Source of the DNA: Pirellulales bacterium
GTDB lineage: Bacteria > Planctomycetota > Planctomycetia > Pirellulales > Thermoguttaceae
Length of the DNA: 23,201 bases
Direction: 5' to 3'
NCBI GenBank assembly: GCA_030605745.1
Contig: JAUWHT010000361.1
Location: forward strand, 1 to 23,201
The position numbers were made by a program, and so were the translations under genes. Below are positions 6,687 through 14,875 of this stretch, in pieces (position 1 is the stretch's first letter; every line of letters begins with the position of its first letter). The notes beneath the pieces were generated by a model. That model worked only from the letters and a program-made list of their open reading frames with translations. It did not search any database and had not been told where the DNA came from.

Positions 6687-7340
6687 ATGAACAAGGCTCG
6701 ACAACTATCAGCGGGAAGTTTAGTGGGAGCGGTAGTTGGGGCAGCCTGGCTTGCCATGGTATGGGTTTCCGGCTACGGCCTCGGCGTGTTGTCGTTGGTC
6801 TTGGCGGTGCTGGTGGGTTTGGGTTTTCGCATTTTTGCGGACGAGTACGGCGGTATTCTGCCGGGCGCGGCGGCGGCCCTGGTCACGGTGGTCGTGGTCC
6901 TGGCCGGTCGGACGATCACCAGCCCGACGATCGCCGAGAAGCGGGCACACCAAGACGTGCCGGCCGAGGCGTCGGACGTGTCGTCGGACGAGGCGATGCT
7001 GATGGCCATGGCCGAGGACCTGTTGCGGGAACGCATCAACGAAGGCGAGCCGATCGACTGGCCGGCGGGAGTGGACGCCGCCCCGGAGGCTGGCGTGGTG
7101 ACCGTGGAGAGAAAAGAGGATTTCCCGGCCGACGTCTGGAGCGAGGCCGCCGATCGCTGGAAGGCGATGAGTGATGAAGAAAGGCAGCGCATTGTCGAAG
7201 TTCGGGCCCGGCTTATCGAGCAGTCGCTGGGTCCGGACGCGTCCGGTGGGCCGGTCGGTCGGATCGGCTTTGCCGGCCTTGGCTGGGCCTGTTTGGCGGC
7301 CGTCCCGGCCTTTTTCGTGGGCAGTCGGATTGCGGCGTGA
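6687..7340 (+). CDS. Small membrane protein of unknown function
   Basis: 217 residues; I do not recognise the family. Residues about 10-75 contain three hydrophobic stretches (GSLVGAVVGAAWLAMVW, LGVLSLVLAVLVGLGF, GAAAALVTVVVVLAG). An acidic soluble stretch of about 110 residues follows, with EAADRWKAMSDEERQRIVEVRARL, and a final hydrophobic segment ends in VGSRIAA. The long soluble part should face one side of the inner membrane. I start at the ATG 6687, since the upstream TTG at 6672 lies within the GGGATTR repeat array. It is probably cotranscribed with the prepilin-like gene 18 bases upstream and could help its export or processing (inference only). Confidence 0.7.
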   Translation: MNKARQLSAGSLVGAVVGAAWLAMVWVSGYGLGVLSLVLAVLVGLGFRIFADEYGGILPGAAAALVTVVVVLAGRTITSPTIAEKRAHQDVPAEASDVSSDEAMLMAMAEDLLRERINEGEPIDWPAGVDAAPEAGVVTVERKEDFPADVWSEAADRWKAMSDEERQRIVEVRARLIEQSLGPDASGGPVGRIGFAGLGWACLAAVPAFFVGSRIAA

Positions 7341-7470
7341 CACGCCGTGACAACGGAACCATGATGGAACCGTGCAGCAGAACGGATTGAGTTCGTTGAC
7401 ATTCGGCAAACGGACCGGCTCGTGGCGGTGTGTAGCCGCCGTTTTGGGTCGGCCGGGTTGCCACAAAATC

Positions 7471-7476
7471 AGGAGG
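7471..7476 (+). promoter_or_regulatory. Strong ribosome binding site AGGAGG
   Basis: A perfect AGGAGG lies 7 bases before the ATG at 7484. It fixes the start of the large PEP-CTERM gene and implies high translation. Most other genes here have only GGAG or weaker. Confidence 0.85.
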
Positions 7477-7483
7477 ACTTGTA

Positions 7484-10400
7484 ATGTGTAACGTGTGTAA
7501 TGTGTGTAGTACTGTGCTTCGGTTTGCGGCATGTTCGGCCGCAGTGTTGATTCTGCTAGCTTACGGCGGCGGAAAGGCGGCTGCGCAGGACGTGATGGTC
7601 GAGCATTTCCAACGCTCGATACTCCCAGGCGCGTCCACGCGCATCGGAGGTTTTACCTATGACGGTGTCAACGACCGCTTCTGGGTGGCCGGCTTCACCG
7701 GCATCGGCCAGGAGATCGCCAAGGCGAACGTGACCTCCGGCGACAGCCGCATATTGACCTACAGCGGCGGAACGTGGGGCGGCGCTACGTTCACCGGTGA
7801 CTACGGCATCCAGGAAACCAACTGGACCAAGTTCGTGCGTTCCACAAGCCTCACCGACAACGGCGGCAACGGAACGTACCATGCGGATTGGAGTGGCCAG
7901 GCCACGCCGGGCAACATCCGGCTCAATCCGAATACCCTCACCATCGGCGGGATTACCTACGATCCCGGCACCATCGGTATCCTCACCGACGCAATGTACG
8001 TTAAGCACAAGGAGGGCGGCTCGTGGGTGTACGAGATGGAACATTCCAAGGCGGTCTACGCCTACGACTTGCGGGACGTCACGACCTCGCCGAATCCCGG
8101 CCGCGACCACAATAGCAACAATGTCATCGATTGGAACGACGTGTTCGACAAAGTCAGTTCCAGAAAGGACTTCATGGACGTGGCGGGCACCACCAGTCGC
8201 ACGCTGAACATCGGCCGCGACTTCGTGTTCTCCCAGGACAACAGCAACTACATCTATATTAACGTCTCCAGCAGCGATACCAGCGGTTTCTGGCGAGCGG
8301 ACCTGACCGCAAGCGGCACGGCGGCCCTGAACAGAATCCTGCCCATCCCCAACAAGCCGATGGTCAACTGCGAGCCGGGCATCGTCCACACGTCGACCTT
8401 CGACTACGACCTGGACGACCCGATGACCGGCGACCAGATCTTCTTCGACACCTCCTCGGCCAACGGTGCGGGCGTTCCGAGGGGTGGTATCGCCTACATC
8501 GTCCACAATACCACGGCCGGCACTACATCTTCCGTCCGGACGCTCGTTCCCAGTTCAAGAGTTCAGAATCTAATCGGCCTGGACGAGGCCGGGATGTACT
8601 CGATCGCCTTCGACGGCGACAGGAACTTGTATTTCTACGAAACTGAGGGCGACGGCCTATTGAAGCTCGACCCGCAGGGCCGACTGACCGCCGTTGCCAG
8701 CAAGGAGCAGCGAAACTGGTTCCAGAAGCAGCACAGCCCCACCGGCGGCACCCACTCCATCATGCTCGACATGCAGGCCCGGACAGTCAATGTCGACAAG
8801 GACGGCGCCGGCGGCAACCCCGCCTTCGACGTGACGGAGGTCCTCTACAGCGACTCCGCGTTTGACACGCCCATTGGCGTGCTAGCCTTCAAGACGGGGG
8901 ACTTCAACCGGGACAACCAGGTCACGGCCGATGACACCGCGCTGTTCATCCAGCAGTACAACAAGGACGTTACCGGCGGGTTGGAGCGGGGTGCGGCCGA
9001 CTACGAGGGCTACCTCAATGCCGATCTGAACGCCAGCGCAGTGTACGACGAGGATGTGGGCGCCGACGGTGGCGTCAGTGCCGATGCCGTCGACAACAAG
9101 GACCTGCTGATCCTGTTCCAGCACATCAACAAGGTGGCCGGCGACGTCAACCTGGATGGTGAGGTGGACGCCCTCGACGAGGCGATCATCAACCAGAACA
9201 TGGGCGCGGCGGGCAACTGGCTCAAGGGTGATTTCAATCGCGATGGCATGGTCAACGCCGCCGACATGGCCCTGTGGACGGCCAACAACGGCACGTCATA
9301 TACGCTCGAGGGATTCGATCCGGTCGCCGGCTACACCGGCGGTGCCACGGGCGCCTGGGCCGACGTGCAGAAGGCCAACACCGACCCGGTCGACCCCGAC
9401 ACGCTGGCGACCATCGACCGGTCGGCCGGCACAACCGTGACCGGCCCGGCCACCGACACGATTGCCGCCCATCTGACCATCGGCAACAACGGGACCGGAA
9501 CGGCCACGGAGTTGCAACTCCAGGACGGAGTCACGCTGAGCCTGACCGAGGGCGCGCTGGTCCGCTCGACCGGCGTCCTGCAAGGCGGCTCCGACGCCAC
9601 GCTAAAGCTCGGCAGCCCGGGCTACATCGGCTCGCTGGCCGTCGAGGGCGGCTCGGTCTCCGGCTCGTTTGCCGTCGAAGGCAGCTTGTACTTCAACAGC
9701 ACGGCCGACCAGACCATCGCCGCCAGCTTCGCCGACAACGGCGCCGACGCCGCTGGTATCACCAAGATGGGCGCCGGGGTTCTGACCCTCACGGGAGAGA
9801 ATACCTACACCGGGTGGACCAAGGTCGAAGGCGGCACGCTCAAACCGGGCAGTGCGGACGCCATTTCCGAGACCACGGCGATGTTGGTCCACAACGATGC
9901 GGCCTTCGACCTGAACGGATTCGACGTGTCTATCGGCTCGCTGAACAGCCCATCGAGCAGCTACGACAAGGGCGACGTGCTGTTGGGCGCGAACACCTTG
10001 ACCGTTGGTCTGGATGACACCGACAGCCGGTTCTACGGCGCCATCAGCGGCACCGGCGGGCTGGTCAAGAAGGGCGCCGGCACGTTCACCCTCCGGGGGT
10101 CCGGTAATACCTACACCGGCGGCACCACCGTCGACGAAGGTACCCTGGCGATCGATTCCGGAAACGATCGGCTTCCCACCGATGGCCTGTTGACCGTCAA
10201 TGCCGGCGGCACGTTCGACCTGTACAGCCGAAGCCAGGAGGTCGGCGGGCTGGCCGGTGATGGCACGATAACCAATAGCAAGACGACCACCGATACCCTC
10301 ACGGTCAACCAGGCCGCCGGGACGAGCACCTTTGCCGGCTCGATTACCGGCGATACCTTCGTCTTGTGCAAGAGCGGGACCGGGACGCTGGAGCTGACCG

Positions 10401-11464
10401 GAACCAACACCTACGGCGGCGGTACGGAGATCGACGGCGGCCTGCTTCGGGTCACCAGCAACGCCAACCTCGGCGCGCCGGGTACGCCCGTCGAGATCGC
10501 CGACGGTGCAAGGCTGGAGGCCAGCGGCACTATTGACCGCCACCTGGTGGCCGGGGGCGGCGGCGCCTATCTGACCGCCAACGGCAACCTGAACGTCGGC
10601 AATATAGCCAGCCCGACCGGATTCGACTTCAGCGGTATCGTGGAAGTGGGCAACCACATGGTGGGCCTGGCCGACGCCGACGCGGCAGAGGTGAAATACG
10701 CCAACCTCGACGGCGGCACGCTGTCGAGCTTCAACGGTATCGAACTGGTCGCCCTCGCCTACGTCTGCGGTGGAGGCATCGTCAGCGGCAACGTACACTC
10801 GACCAGCACCGCCAGCATCGTCGGCAACGGCCCCGGCGAAGAACTCGATTTCACCGCCGTGCTCAGCGGCCAGTGGGCCCAGTTCGAGTATGTGGTGGTC
10901 TCGGGTTTACTACAGGCGGGTGATAGCCCGGCCTTTGTGCCGTTGGGGCCCGGCGTTACCCTCGCGGACGTGGAGATCAAGGTCTCCGGCAGCGAGGACG
11001 GCACGGTCGGCCCGGCGCCCGACTACGATTTTACCGCCGGTGACTACACCCAGTTCTACGTCTACGGTAGGGAGGAGGGACAGACACCGCATCCCACGAC
11101 CCTCAACGGCCCGGTCAAGCTGCTGTCCGACCCGGACTTCCCGGCGTTCGACTCGCTGGTGGACATAGGGTTCGGTGACGAGTTCGTGCTGTTCCAAACG
11201 GGCCCGTACGAAGTGGTGGGGCCGCCGCCGGGGTTCATCCCCAGCGTACGCGTGCCGGGCGAACTCTGCTATGGAGACCTCTTCAGTATCGACTTCAGCG
11301 GCCTGCCGCTGGCCGAGGGACTCTACTGGGCGATTGCGGAGCAGTCGATCAACGGGCTGATCGTGACGGCCGTTCCCGAACCGGCCACGCTGGTAATGCT
11401 CATCGGTGGCGTGCTGTCTCTGGCCGGTTATTACTGTTGGCGGCGGCGGAGGAGGCGGGCTTGA
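7484..11464 (+). CDS. Large PEP-CTERM surface protein with dockerin-like and autotransporter-type beta-strand repeats
   Basis: 1326 residues. A signal peptide (about 1-35, with an unusual CNVCNVC start) leads to an unrecognised roughly 430-residue domain (about 40-470). Next are dockerin/EF-hand-like calcium repeats (about 470-605): GDFNRDNQVTADD, GDVNLDGEVDALDEAI, GDFNRDGMVNAADMALW. Three copies of the autotransporter-associated beta-strand repeat follow (about 758-790, 856-892, 956-996), as in KMGAGVLTLTGENTYTG and KKGAGTFTLRGSGNTYTGG. It ends in VPEPATLVMLIGG, a hydrophobic helix and RRRRRRA (1297-1326), a PEP-CTERM sorting tag processed by an exosortase. No exosortase gene is in this window. 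It is probably anchored to or released from the cell surface. The ligand is unknown. Confidence 0.88.
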   Translation: MCNVCNVCSTVLRFAACSAAVLILLAYGGGKAAAQDVMVEHFQRSILPGASTRIGGFTYDGVNDRFWVAGFTGIGQEIAKANVTSGDSRILTYSGGTWGGATFTGDYGIQETNWTKFVRSTSLTDNGGNGTYHADWSGQATPGNIRLNPNTLTIGGITYDPGTIGILTDAMYVKHKEGGSWVYEMEHSKAVYAYDLRDVTTSPNPGRDHNSNNVIDWNDVFDKVSSRKDFMDVAGTTSRTLNIGRDFVFSQDNSNYIYINVSSSDTSGFWRADLTASGTAALNRILPIPNKPMVNCEPGIVHTSTFDYDLDDPMTGDQIFFDTSSANGAGVPRGGIAYIVHNTTAGTTSSVRTLVPSSRVQNLIGLDEAGMYSIAFDGDRNLYFYETEGDGLLKLDPQGRLTAVASKEQRNWFQKQHSPTGGTHSIMLDMQARTVNVDKDGAGGNPAFDVTEVLYSDSAFDTPIGVLAFKTGDFNRDNQVTADDTALFIQQYNKDVTGGLERGAADYEGYLNADLNASAVYDEDVGADGGVSADAVDNKDLLILFQHINKVAGDVNLDGEVDALDEAIINQNMGAAGNWLKGDFNRDGMVNAADMALWTANNGTSYTLEGFDPVAGYTGGATGAWADVQKANTDPVDPDTLATIDRSAGTTVTGPATDTIAAHLTIGNNGTGTATELQLQDGVTLSLTEGALVRSTGVLQGGSDATLKLGSPGYIGSLAVEGGSVSGSFAVEGSLYFNSTADQTIAASFADNGADAAGITKMGAGVLTLTGENTYTGWTKVEGGTLKPGSADAISETTAMLVHNDAAFDLNGFDVSIGSLNSPSSSYDKGDVLLGANTLTVGLDDTDSRFYGAISGTGGLVKKGAGTFTLRGSGNTYTGGTTVDEGTLAIDSGNDRLPTDGLLTVNAGGTFDLYSRSQEVGGLAGDGTITNSKTTTDTLTVNQAAGTSTFAGSITGDTFVLCKSGTGTLELTGTNTYGGGTEIDGGLLRVTSNANLGAPGTPVEIADGARLEASGTIDRHLVAGGGGAYLTANGNLNVGNIASPTGFDFSGIVEVGNHMVGLADADAAEVKYANLDGGTLSSFNGIELVALAYVCGGGIVSGNVHSTSTASIVGNGPGEELDFTAVLSGQWAQFEYVVVSGLLQAGDSPAFVPLGPGVTLADVEIKVSGSEDGTVGPAPDYDFTAGDYTQFYVYGREEGQTPHPTTLNGPVKLLSDPDFPAFDSLVDIGFGDEFVLFQTGPYEVVGPPPGFIPSVRVPGELCYGDLFSIDFSGLPLAEGLYWAIAEQSINGLIVTAVPEPATLVMLIGGVLSLAGYYCWRRRRRRA

Positions 11465-11503
11465 ACAGCCGCAAGGAGTTGTAACACAATAACTCGATCA
11501 ATT

Positions 11504-11583
11504 GGGTGGCACGCCCAGAACGAAGTGATGGGCGTGGGGGCTGGAAAAACACGCCCTTCGCTCTGCTCAGGGACGTGCTACCC
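11504..11583. repeat. Long imperfect inverted repeat between the PEP-CTERM and TPR genes
   Basis: The arms at 11504-11536 and 11550-11583 pair imperfectly (GGGTGGCACG.../...CGTGCTACCC outside, GGGCGTG/CACGCCC inside) around a 13-base loop. There is no T-run. It lies 39 bases past the PEP-CTERM stop and may separate the two messages. An upstream in-frame start at 11506 would put this repeat in the coding region, which I consider unlikely. Confidence 0.7.
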
Positions 11584-11619
11584 AGTTGCCGATTCGGTCA
11601 AGTTATTCTGGAGATGCTA

Positions 11620-12414
11620 ATGATATTCAGCAGGACGTTGTTTCTTCTTGCGCTTTCGTTGTTTCTTTTCGGGCCCGTTCTCGCCCGAGGCGAATCGGCC
11701 GAAGAGACGTCTGCTCGCGCTGGCAAAGTCCTTGCGCTTCGCAAGCGGCTCGATGTGGAAAAGGACCCGGACCAGTGGGTGCGCATCGCTCGCGCTCTGC
11801 ACGTCTACTATCTCCGTCGGGAGATCTACGGCGAAGCGCTCGCCTTGGACCGTCGAATCCACAAGAGGCTCCGGAGCGGTCTTTCCGCCTCGTTGCTCGC
11901 TCAAACACTAATGGCCAAGGGCGACAACGCCGAAGCCGCGCGGATCCTGGCCGACCTTCCCGACGAGCAACAGGGGATGGGCACCCGGGCCACGCGCGTC
12001 ATTGCGCTTGCCCGGACAGGCCGCAACGACGAAGCACTCAAGGCTGCCCGGAGGGTTTCCTTGCCGGAACACCTTTGTCCGGGCAAGGCGTTCCTGCTGG
12101 CGCGGATGAACGCCGCGCTCGGCGCCAACGAAGAGGCCGCCAGGCTGCTCAAAAAGGCATTTGCGGCTGCGCCGGGAAGCCGGTTGGCGACGTTCAAGCA
12201 ATCCGCCAGACGGTGCCCAGAGTTTAAGGCCCTTTTCCACGATGAGAAATACGCCTGGGTCCTTCAGGTCCAAGCTGAAAATGCCCAGCCGGATCACGAC
12301 CACGACCACGGTCACGGCCCGGGGGGCCACTGCGTCGGTTGTCCTTGCCAGGATCGTATCCAAGATATCCCTACCAAGGATCAACCGGAGCCGGGAGTGA
12401 AAATTGCAAATTGA
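11620..12414 (+). CDS. Exported TPR-like protein with His/Cys-rich metal-binding tail
   Basis: 264 residues. A signal peptide (MIFSRTLFLLALSLFLFGPVLA) precedes a helical region of TPR-like repeats (about 30-215), for example LLAQTLMAKGDNAEAARILADLP and RMNAALGANEEAARLLKKAFAAAP. The C-terminal tail at about 225-243 reads DHDHDHGHGPGGHCVGCPC: six His and three Cys within 19 residues, a likely metal or heme-iron site. Start choice: the ATG at 11620 has GGAG 6 bases upstream; longer in-frame options run through the inverted repeat at 11504-11583. The peroxidase gene follows within a few bases, so the two proteins are probably made together in the periplasm and may be partners (inference). Confidence 0.78.
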   Translation: MIFSRTLFLLALSLFLFGPVLARGESAEETSARAGKVLALRKRLDVEKDPDQWVRIARALHVYYLRREIYGEALALDRRIHKRLRSGLSASLLAQTLMAKGDNAEAARILADLPDEQQGMGTRATRVIALARTGRNDEALKAARRVSLPEHLCPGKAFLLARMNAALGANEEAARLLKKAFAAAPGSRLATFKQSARRCPEFKALFHDEKYAWVLQVQAENAQPDHDHDHGHGPGGHCVGCPCQDRIQDIPTKDQPEPGVKIAN

Positions 12415-12444
12415 CAATTGACAATTGAAAATTACAAATTGGTG
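12403..12444. repeat. ATTGACA-type heptanucleotide tandem array across a gene junction
   Basis: Six 7-base units read ATTGCAA, ATTGACA, ATTGACA, ATTGAAA, ATTACAA, ATTGGTG. The array covers the TGA stop (12412-12414) of the TPR gene and both candidate starts (TTG 12418, GTG 12442) of the peroxidase gene. No ribosome site is visible inside it. Confidence 0.8.
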
Positions 12445-13557
12445 ACGATTGCCGTCGTTGGGCTGATGGCGGCGCTGCCGGTGCCGGCCGGCCCACGGCA
12501 GCCAATAGTGGCGGCCGAGTTGACTGCCGAACAGTACCGTGCAATTTGGTTGCGGAACGTCTATTCCAGGCCGCCGGGGGACTGGCCGCCGCCGGTGGTG
12601 GACCCATCGGTCAAGTGGGTGGAGTTGGGTCTGCGGCCTGCGATGAAACATCCCACAGAGAATCCTTACTCCGAAGAAAAGGCCAAGCTTGGCAGGCAAC
12701 TGTTCTTCGATCCGCGTCTGTCCGGCAGCAAGAAGATCACCTGTGCCACGTGTCACTCCCCGGATTCGGGCTGGGCAATCGATTGGAAAACCTCGTTCGG
12801 CAGCGATCCGGGAGTGATAGGTCGAAATCCACCCGGATTGCTGAACTCCGGTTTCTCTACCCATTTCTTCTGGGACGGCCGCGCCGACAGCCTTGAAGAG
12901 CAGGCCCGCAAGGCGATCCTCAACAGGGAGGAAATGGACGCCACCGAAAAGCTCGTCACCCGCCGGCTGCAAGACGTGGCCGAATACCGGGAGAAGTTCA
13001 AGCGGATATTTGGTGCAGACAGGATCACGCTCGGGGACGTCGCGAAGGCACTCGCCACGTTTGAGCGAACGCTGGTCGGCGGCGAAAGTCGGTTCGATGC
13101 CTTCTTGAAGGGAAACACCATAGCGCTATCCGACGAGGCCGTTTTCGGTTTGCACCTCTTCCGCACCAAGGCCGGCTGCATGAATTGCCATTACGGTCCG
13201 AACTTCTCGGACAATCAGTTTCACGACCTTGGTCTGAGCTACTTCGGCCGCAAGCTGGAGGACCTCGGCCGCTACTATGTGACCGGACGGCCCGCCGACG
13301 TGGGACGGTTCAAGACGCCGACGCTGCGCAACGTGGCCCGGACTGCCCCTTATATGCACAACGGGCGGTTCCACCTGAAGGGCGTGCTCAAAATGCACAA
13401 CGCAGGCATGCCGACTCTCCGGCGCAAGGAACACCAAAAGGACGATCCACTGTTTCCCACCAAGTCGCCGTTGCTCCGGCCCTTGAACCTCACCAATACG
13501 GAGTTGCACGACCTGAAAGCCTTCTTGGAATCGCTCAGCGAGCCGGGGCTATTGTAG
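12418..13557 (+). CDS. Di-heme cytochrome c peroxidase, MauG/CcpA family
   Basis: Up to 379 residues, exported to the periplasm. Two c-type heme sites are seen: CATCH (109-113) in LGRQLFFDPRLSGSKKITC, and CMNCH (254-258). Other family marks are FFWDGRADSLEEQ (150-162), TPTLRNVARTAPYMHNGRF (300-318) and GVLKMHNAG with Met326 near where the second heme's axial ligand (Met in peroxidases, Tyr in MauG) is expected. It would reduce hydrogen peroxide, or oxidise a partner protein as MauG does. The start is uncertain: TTG 12418 or GTG 12442, both in a heptanucleotide array without a ribosome site, so translation may depend on coupling to the upstream TPR gene. A weak signal peptide (LVTIAVVGLMAALPVPA) follows. 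Confidence 0.9.
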   Translation: MTIENYKLVTIAVVGLMAALPVPAGPRQPIVAAELTAEQYRAIWLRNVYSRPPGDWPPPVVDPSVKWVELGLRPAMKHPTENPYSEEKAKLGRQLFFDPRLSGSKKITCATCHSPDSGWAIDWKTSFGSDPGVIGRNPPGLLNSGFSTHFFWDGRADSLEEQARKAILNREEMDATEKLVTRRLQDVAEYREKFKRIFGADRITLGDVAKALATFERTLVGGESRFDAFLKGNTIALSDEAVFGLHLFRTKAGCMNCHYGPNFSDNQFHDLGLSYFGRKLEDLGRYYVTGRPADVGRFKTPTLRNVARTAPYMHNGRFHLKGVLKMHNAGMPTLRRKEHQKDDPLFPTKSPLLRPLNLTNTELHDLKAFLESLSEPGLL

Positions 13558-13570
13558 GCCGAGTCAGACC

Positions 13571-13622
13571 GTAACGCCGGCGTCCCGCCGGCCACGTTGT
13601 GCCGGCGAGACGCCGGCGTTAC
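13571..13622. terminator. Nested GC hairpin after the peroxidase gene
   Basis: The outer stem is a perfect 14-bp GTAACGCCGGCGTC/GACGCCGGCGTTAC (13571-13584, 13609-13622). The inner stem is CGCCGGC/GCCGGCG (13586-13592, 13601-13607). It begins 13 bases past the stop. With no T-run it is not a classic intrinsic terminator. It belongs to the same palindrome family as 5608-5631 and 6002-6019 and may block 3' decay or read-through. Confidence 0.6.
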
Positions 13623-13634
13623 AACCGTCAATGT

Positions 13635-13820
13635 CCCAAATACTAAGTGTCCACAATGGCTTTTGGCACTGCGAAGTCGTTTGGGCAGTTGTCATAACCT
13701 GTTTGGTGAATAGAACTTAGGACAACTTTGGAAAATTTTTCCGAGAGTACGGGCCAAAGCCAATTGATGATCCGTTGGCGAGTGGATACACTAGGAGCAC
13801 TGAGATTGAGAATCAGTCTC
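13635..13820 (+). promoter_or_regulatory. Leader B with Fur-box-like operator
   Basis: A 186-base paralogue of leader A: the same 18-mer at 13635-13652, CATAACCTGTTTGGTGA at 13693-13709, then GGAAAATTTTTCCGA and TGATGATCC. It ends in GAGATTGAGAATCAGTCTC (13802-13820), which matches the Fur consensus at 14 of 19 positions by my count and is itself near-palindromic (7 of 9 paired half-site bases). It precedes the two small PEP-CTERM genes. The following 13821-14156 holds no gene that I can support. Confidence 0.6.
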
Positions 13821-14156
13821 AGCGGTATTAAATAGGGCCGGCGGCCAAGGGCAAGTTTTGCACCAGCCTCGACCGCCGGCGGTACGGACAACCACAGATG
13901 GTTGCCGCAGAGGAAGTATAGCTTCATCCGGCGCGGCTGTCAATCATTCGGCGCGCCAAAAAAGCACGTCCTTTGCGAATCTCTCGCGGTTGTCCCCCAC
14001 AATGTCCTGCCCCGGACTCGCCACAGCGCATGACGCGCTCCGGCGAGCGATGGGCCTTCAGTGAAAGAAGTGACCGCCTGCAAAGAAAAACTTCGATTTG
14101 AGTGGCGTTGTTTTGTCGTTTTTCGTTTCGTGAAGTCTCATTTACAGGAGAAAAAA

Positions 14157-14864
14157 ATGAGAAAGTTGCTTATCGGTTGTTTGATTGTTGCTGTCTGCGC
14201 TTCCGTCCCATCAGCCGCCGTGGCACTGAGTCTCGGCACCTGCACCAACACCGGCTACACCTTTATGGGCGGGTGGATGGTGTATCAAACTCCTCCGAGC
14301 ACAAAAGACTACTTCATGACCAGCAATTCGCCGGTCGCCGGAACCTATTGGGGGTTCGGCTGGCTGAAGTTTGGTGATCTTCCCACCAGTGTGGTCGATA
14401 AGGCATGGCTTTCGCTGGACTATTACAGGGACATGACCGCGCCGCCTACGCCCGGCGACCCAGTGGATGTCGCCATTTACGCGGTGGACGCGGACGTGGC
14501 GGGGATTACTGCCGCTAACGTTGCGGACTTTAAGGATCACCATATTGTCGGCAGCGCGGTTGCTACCTACACGTTTACCGAGTTAGGCATCGGGTGTTGG
14601 GAGATCACCGATATTGTGAACGACTGGATCACAGGCGACAACTACGGCCTTGCCGTGATTGGATGGGACGATGTGCCCCAACCCCCCGTCCAAACGCACA
14701 ACCTGTACTTCGCCGGCCTGCCGGGCGGCGGCGGCGGCGCCTTCGCCCCGACGCTCGCAACCGACTGTGTCCCCGAGCCGGGCACGATCGCTTTGCTGTG
14801 CTCGGGCGGCCTGGTACTGCTGTGGCTGGCGTTTCAACGCCGCAAGCGGCTTAAGGAGGCATGA
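14157..14864 (+). CDS. Small PEP-CTERM secreted protein (DNRLRE-like fold)
   Basis: 235 residues. A signal peptide (MRKLLIGCLIVAVCASVPSAAVA) precedes a beta-rich domain. Its WGFGWLKFGDLPTSVVDKAWLSL, VDVAIYAVD and WEITDIVNDWITGDNYGLAV segments resemble DNRLRE-type carbohydrate/surface domains. The C-terminal tag is VPEPGTIALLCSGG, hydrophobic helix, QRRKRLKEA (205-235). I take the ATG at 14157 because CAGGAG lies 6 bases upstream; an in-frame GTG at 14061 lacks such a site. It lies downstream of Fur-like leader B and 71 bases before a second protein of the same plan. A surface role under metal limitation is inferred; the ligand is unknown. Confidence 0.8.
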   Translation: MRKLLIGCLIVAVCASVPSAAVALSLGTCTNTGYTFMGGWMVYQTPPSTKDYFMTSNSPVAGTYWGFGWLKFGDLPTSVVDKAWLSLDYYRDMTAPPTPGDPVDVAIYAVDADVAGITAANVADFKDHHIVGSAVATYTFTELGIGCWEITDIVNDWITGDNYGLAVIGWDDVPQPPVQTHNLYFAGLPGGGGGAFAPTLATDCVPEPGTIALLCSGGLVLLWLAFQRRKRLKEA

Positions 14865-14875
14865 GTGTAGGCAAT

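Noticed and set aside
6720..7532. 270-codon minus-strand open frame
   Set aside because: It is opposite the small membrane protein and the start of the PEP-CTERM gene; His/Arg-rich shadow composition.
7556..8506. 316-codon minus-strand open frame
   Set aside because: It is a mirror of the PEP-CTERM gene frame, with Val/Gly/Arg-rich composition typical of antisense shadows and no start signals.
9602..10798. 398-codon open frame on the minus strand inside the large PEP-CTERM gene
   Set aside because: It is opposite a gene with clear domains and a strong ribosome site, has no recognisable motifs, and is explained by the GC-rich third positions of the plus-strand gene.
11506..11619. Upstream extension of the TPR protein start
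   Set aside because: It would translate the inverted repeat at 11504-11583 and put 38 residues before a good signal peptide; the ATG at 11620 has GGAG at the right distance.
11908..12972. 354-codon minus-strand open frame
   Set aside because: It spans two well-supported plus-strand genes, including the first heme site, and shows no family features.
13821..14156. Open frames in the leader-B downstream region considered as small genes
   Set aside because: No ribosome sites, no motifs and no coding bias; the stretch looks like a long 5' leader.
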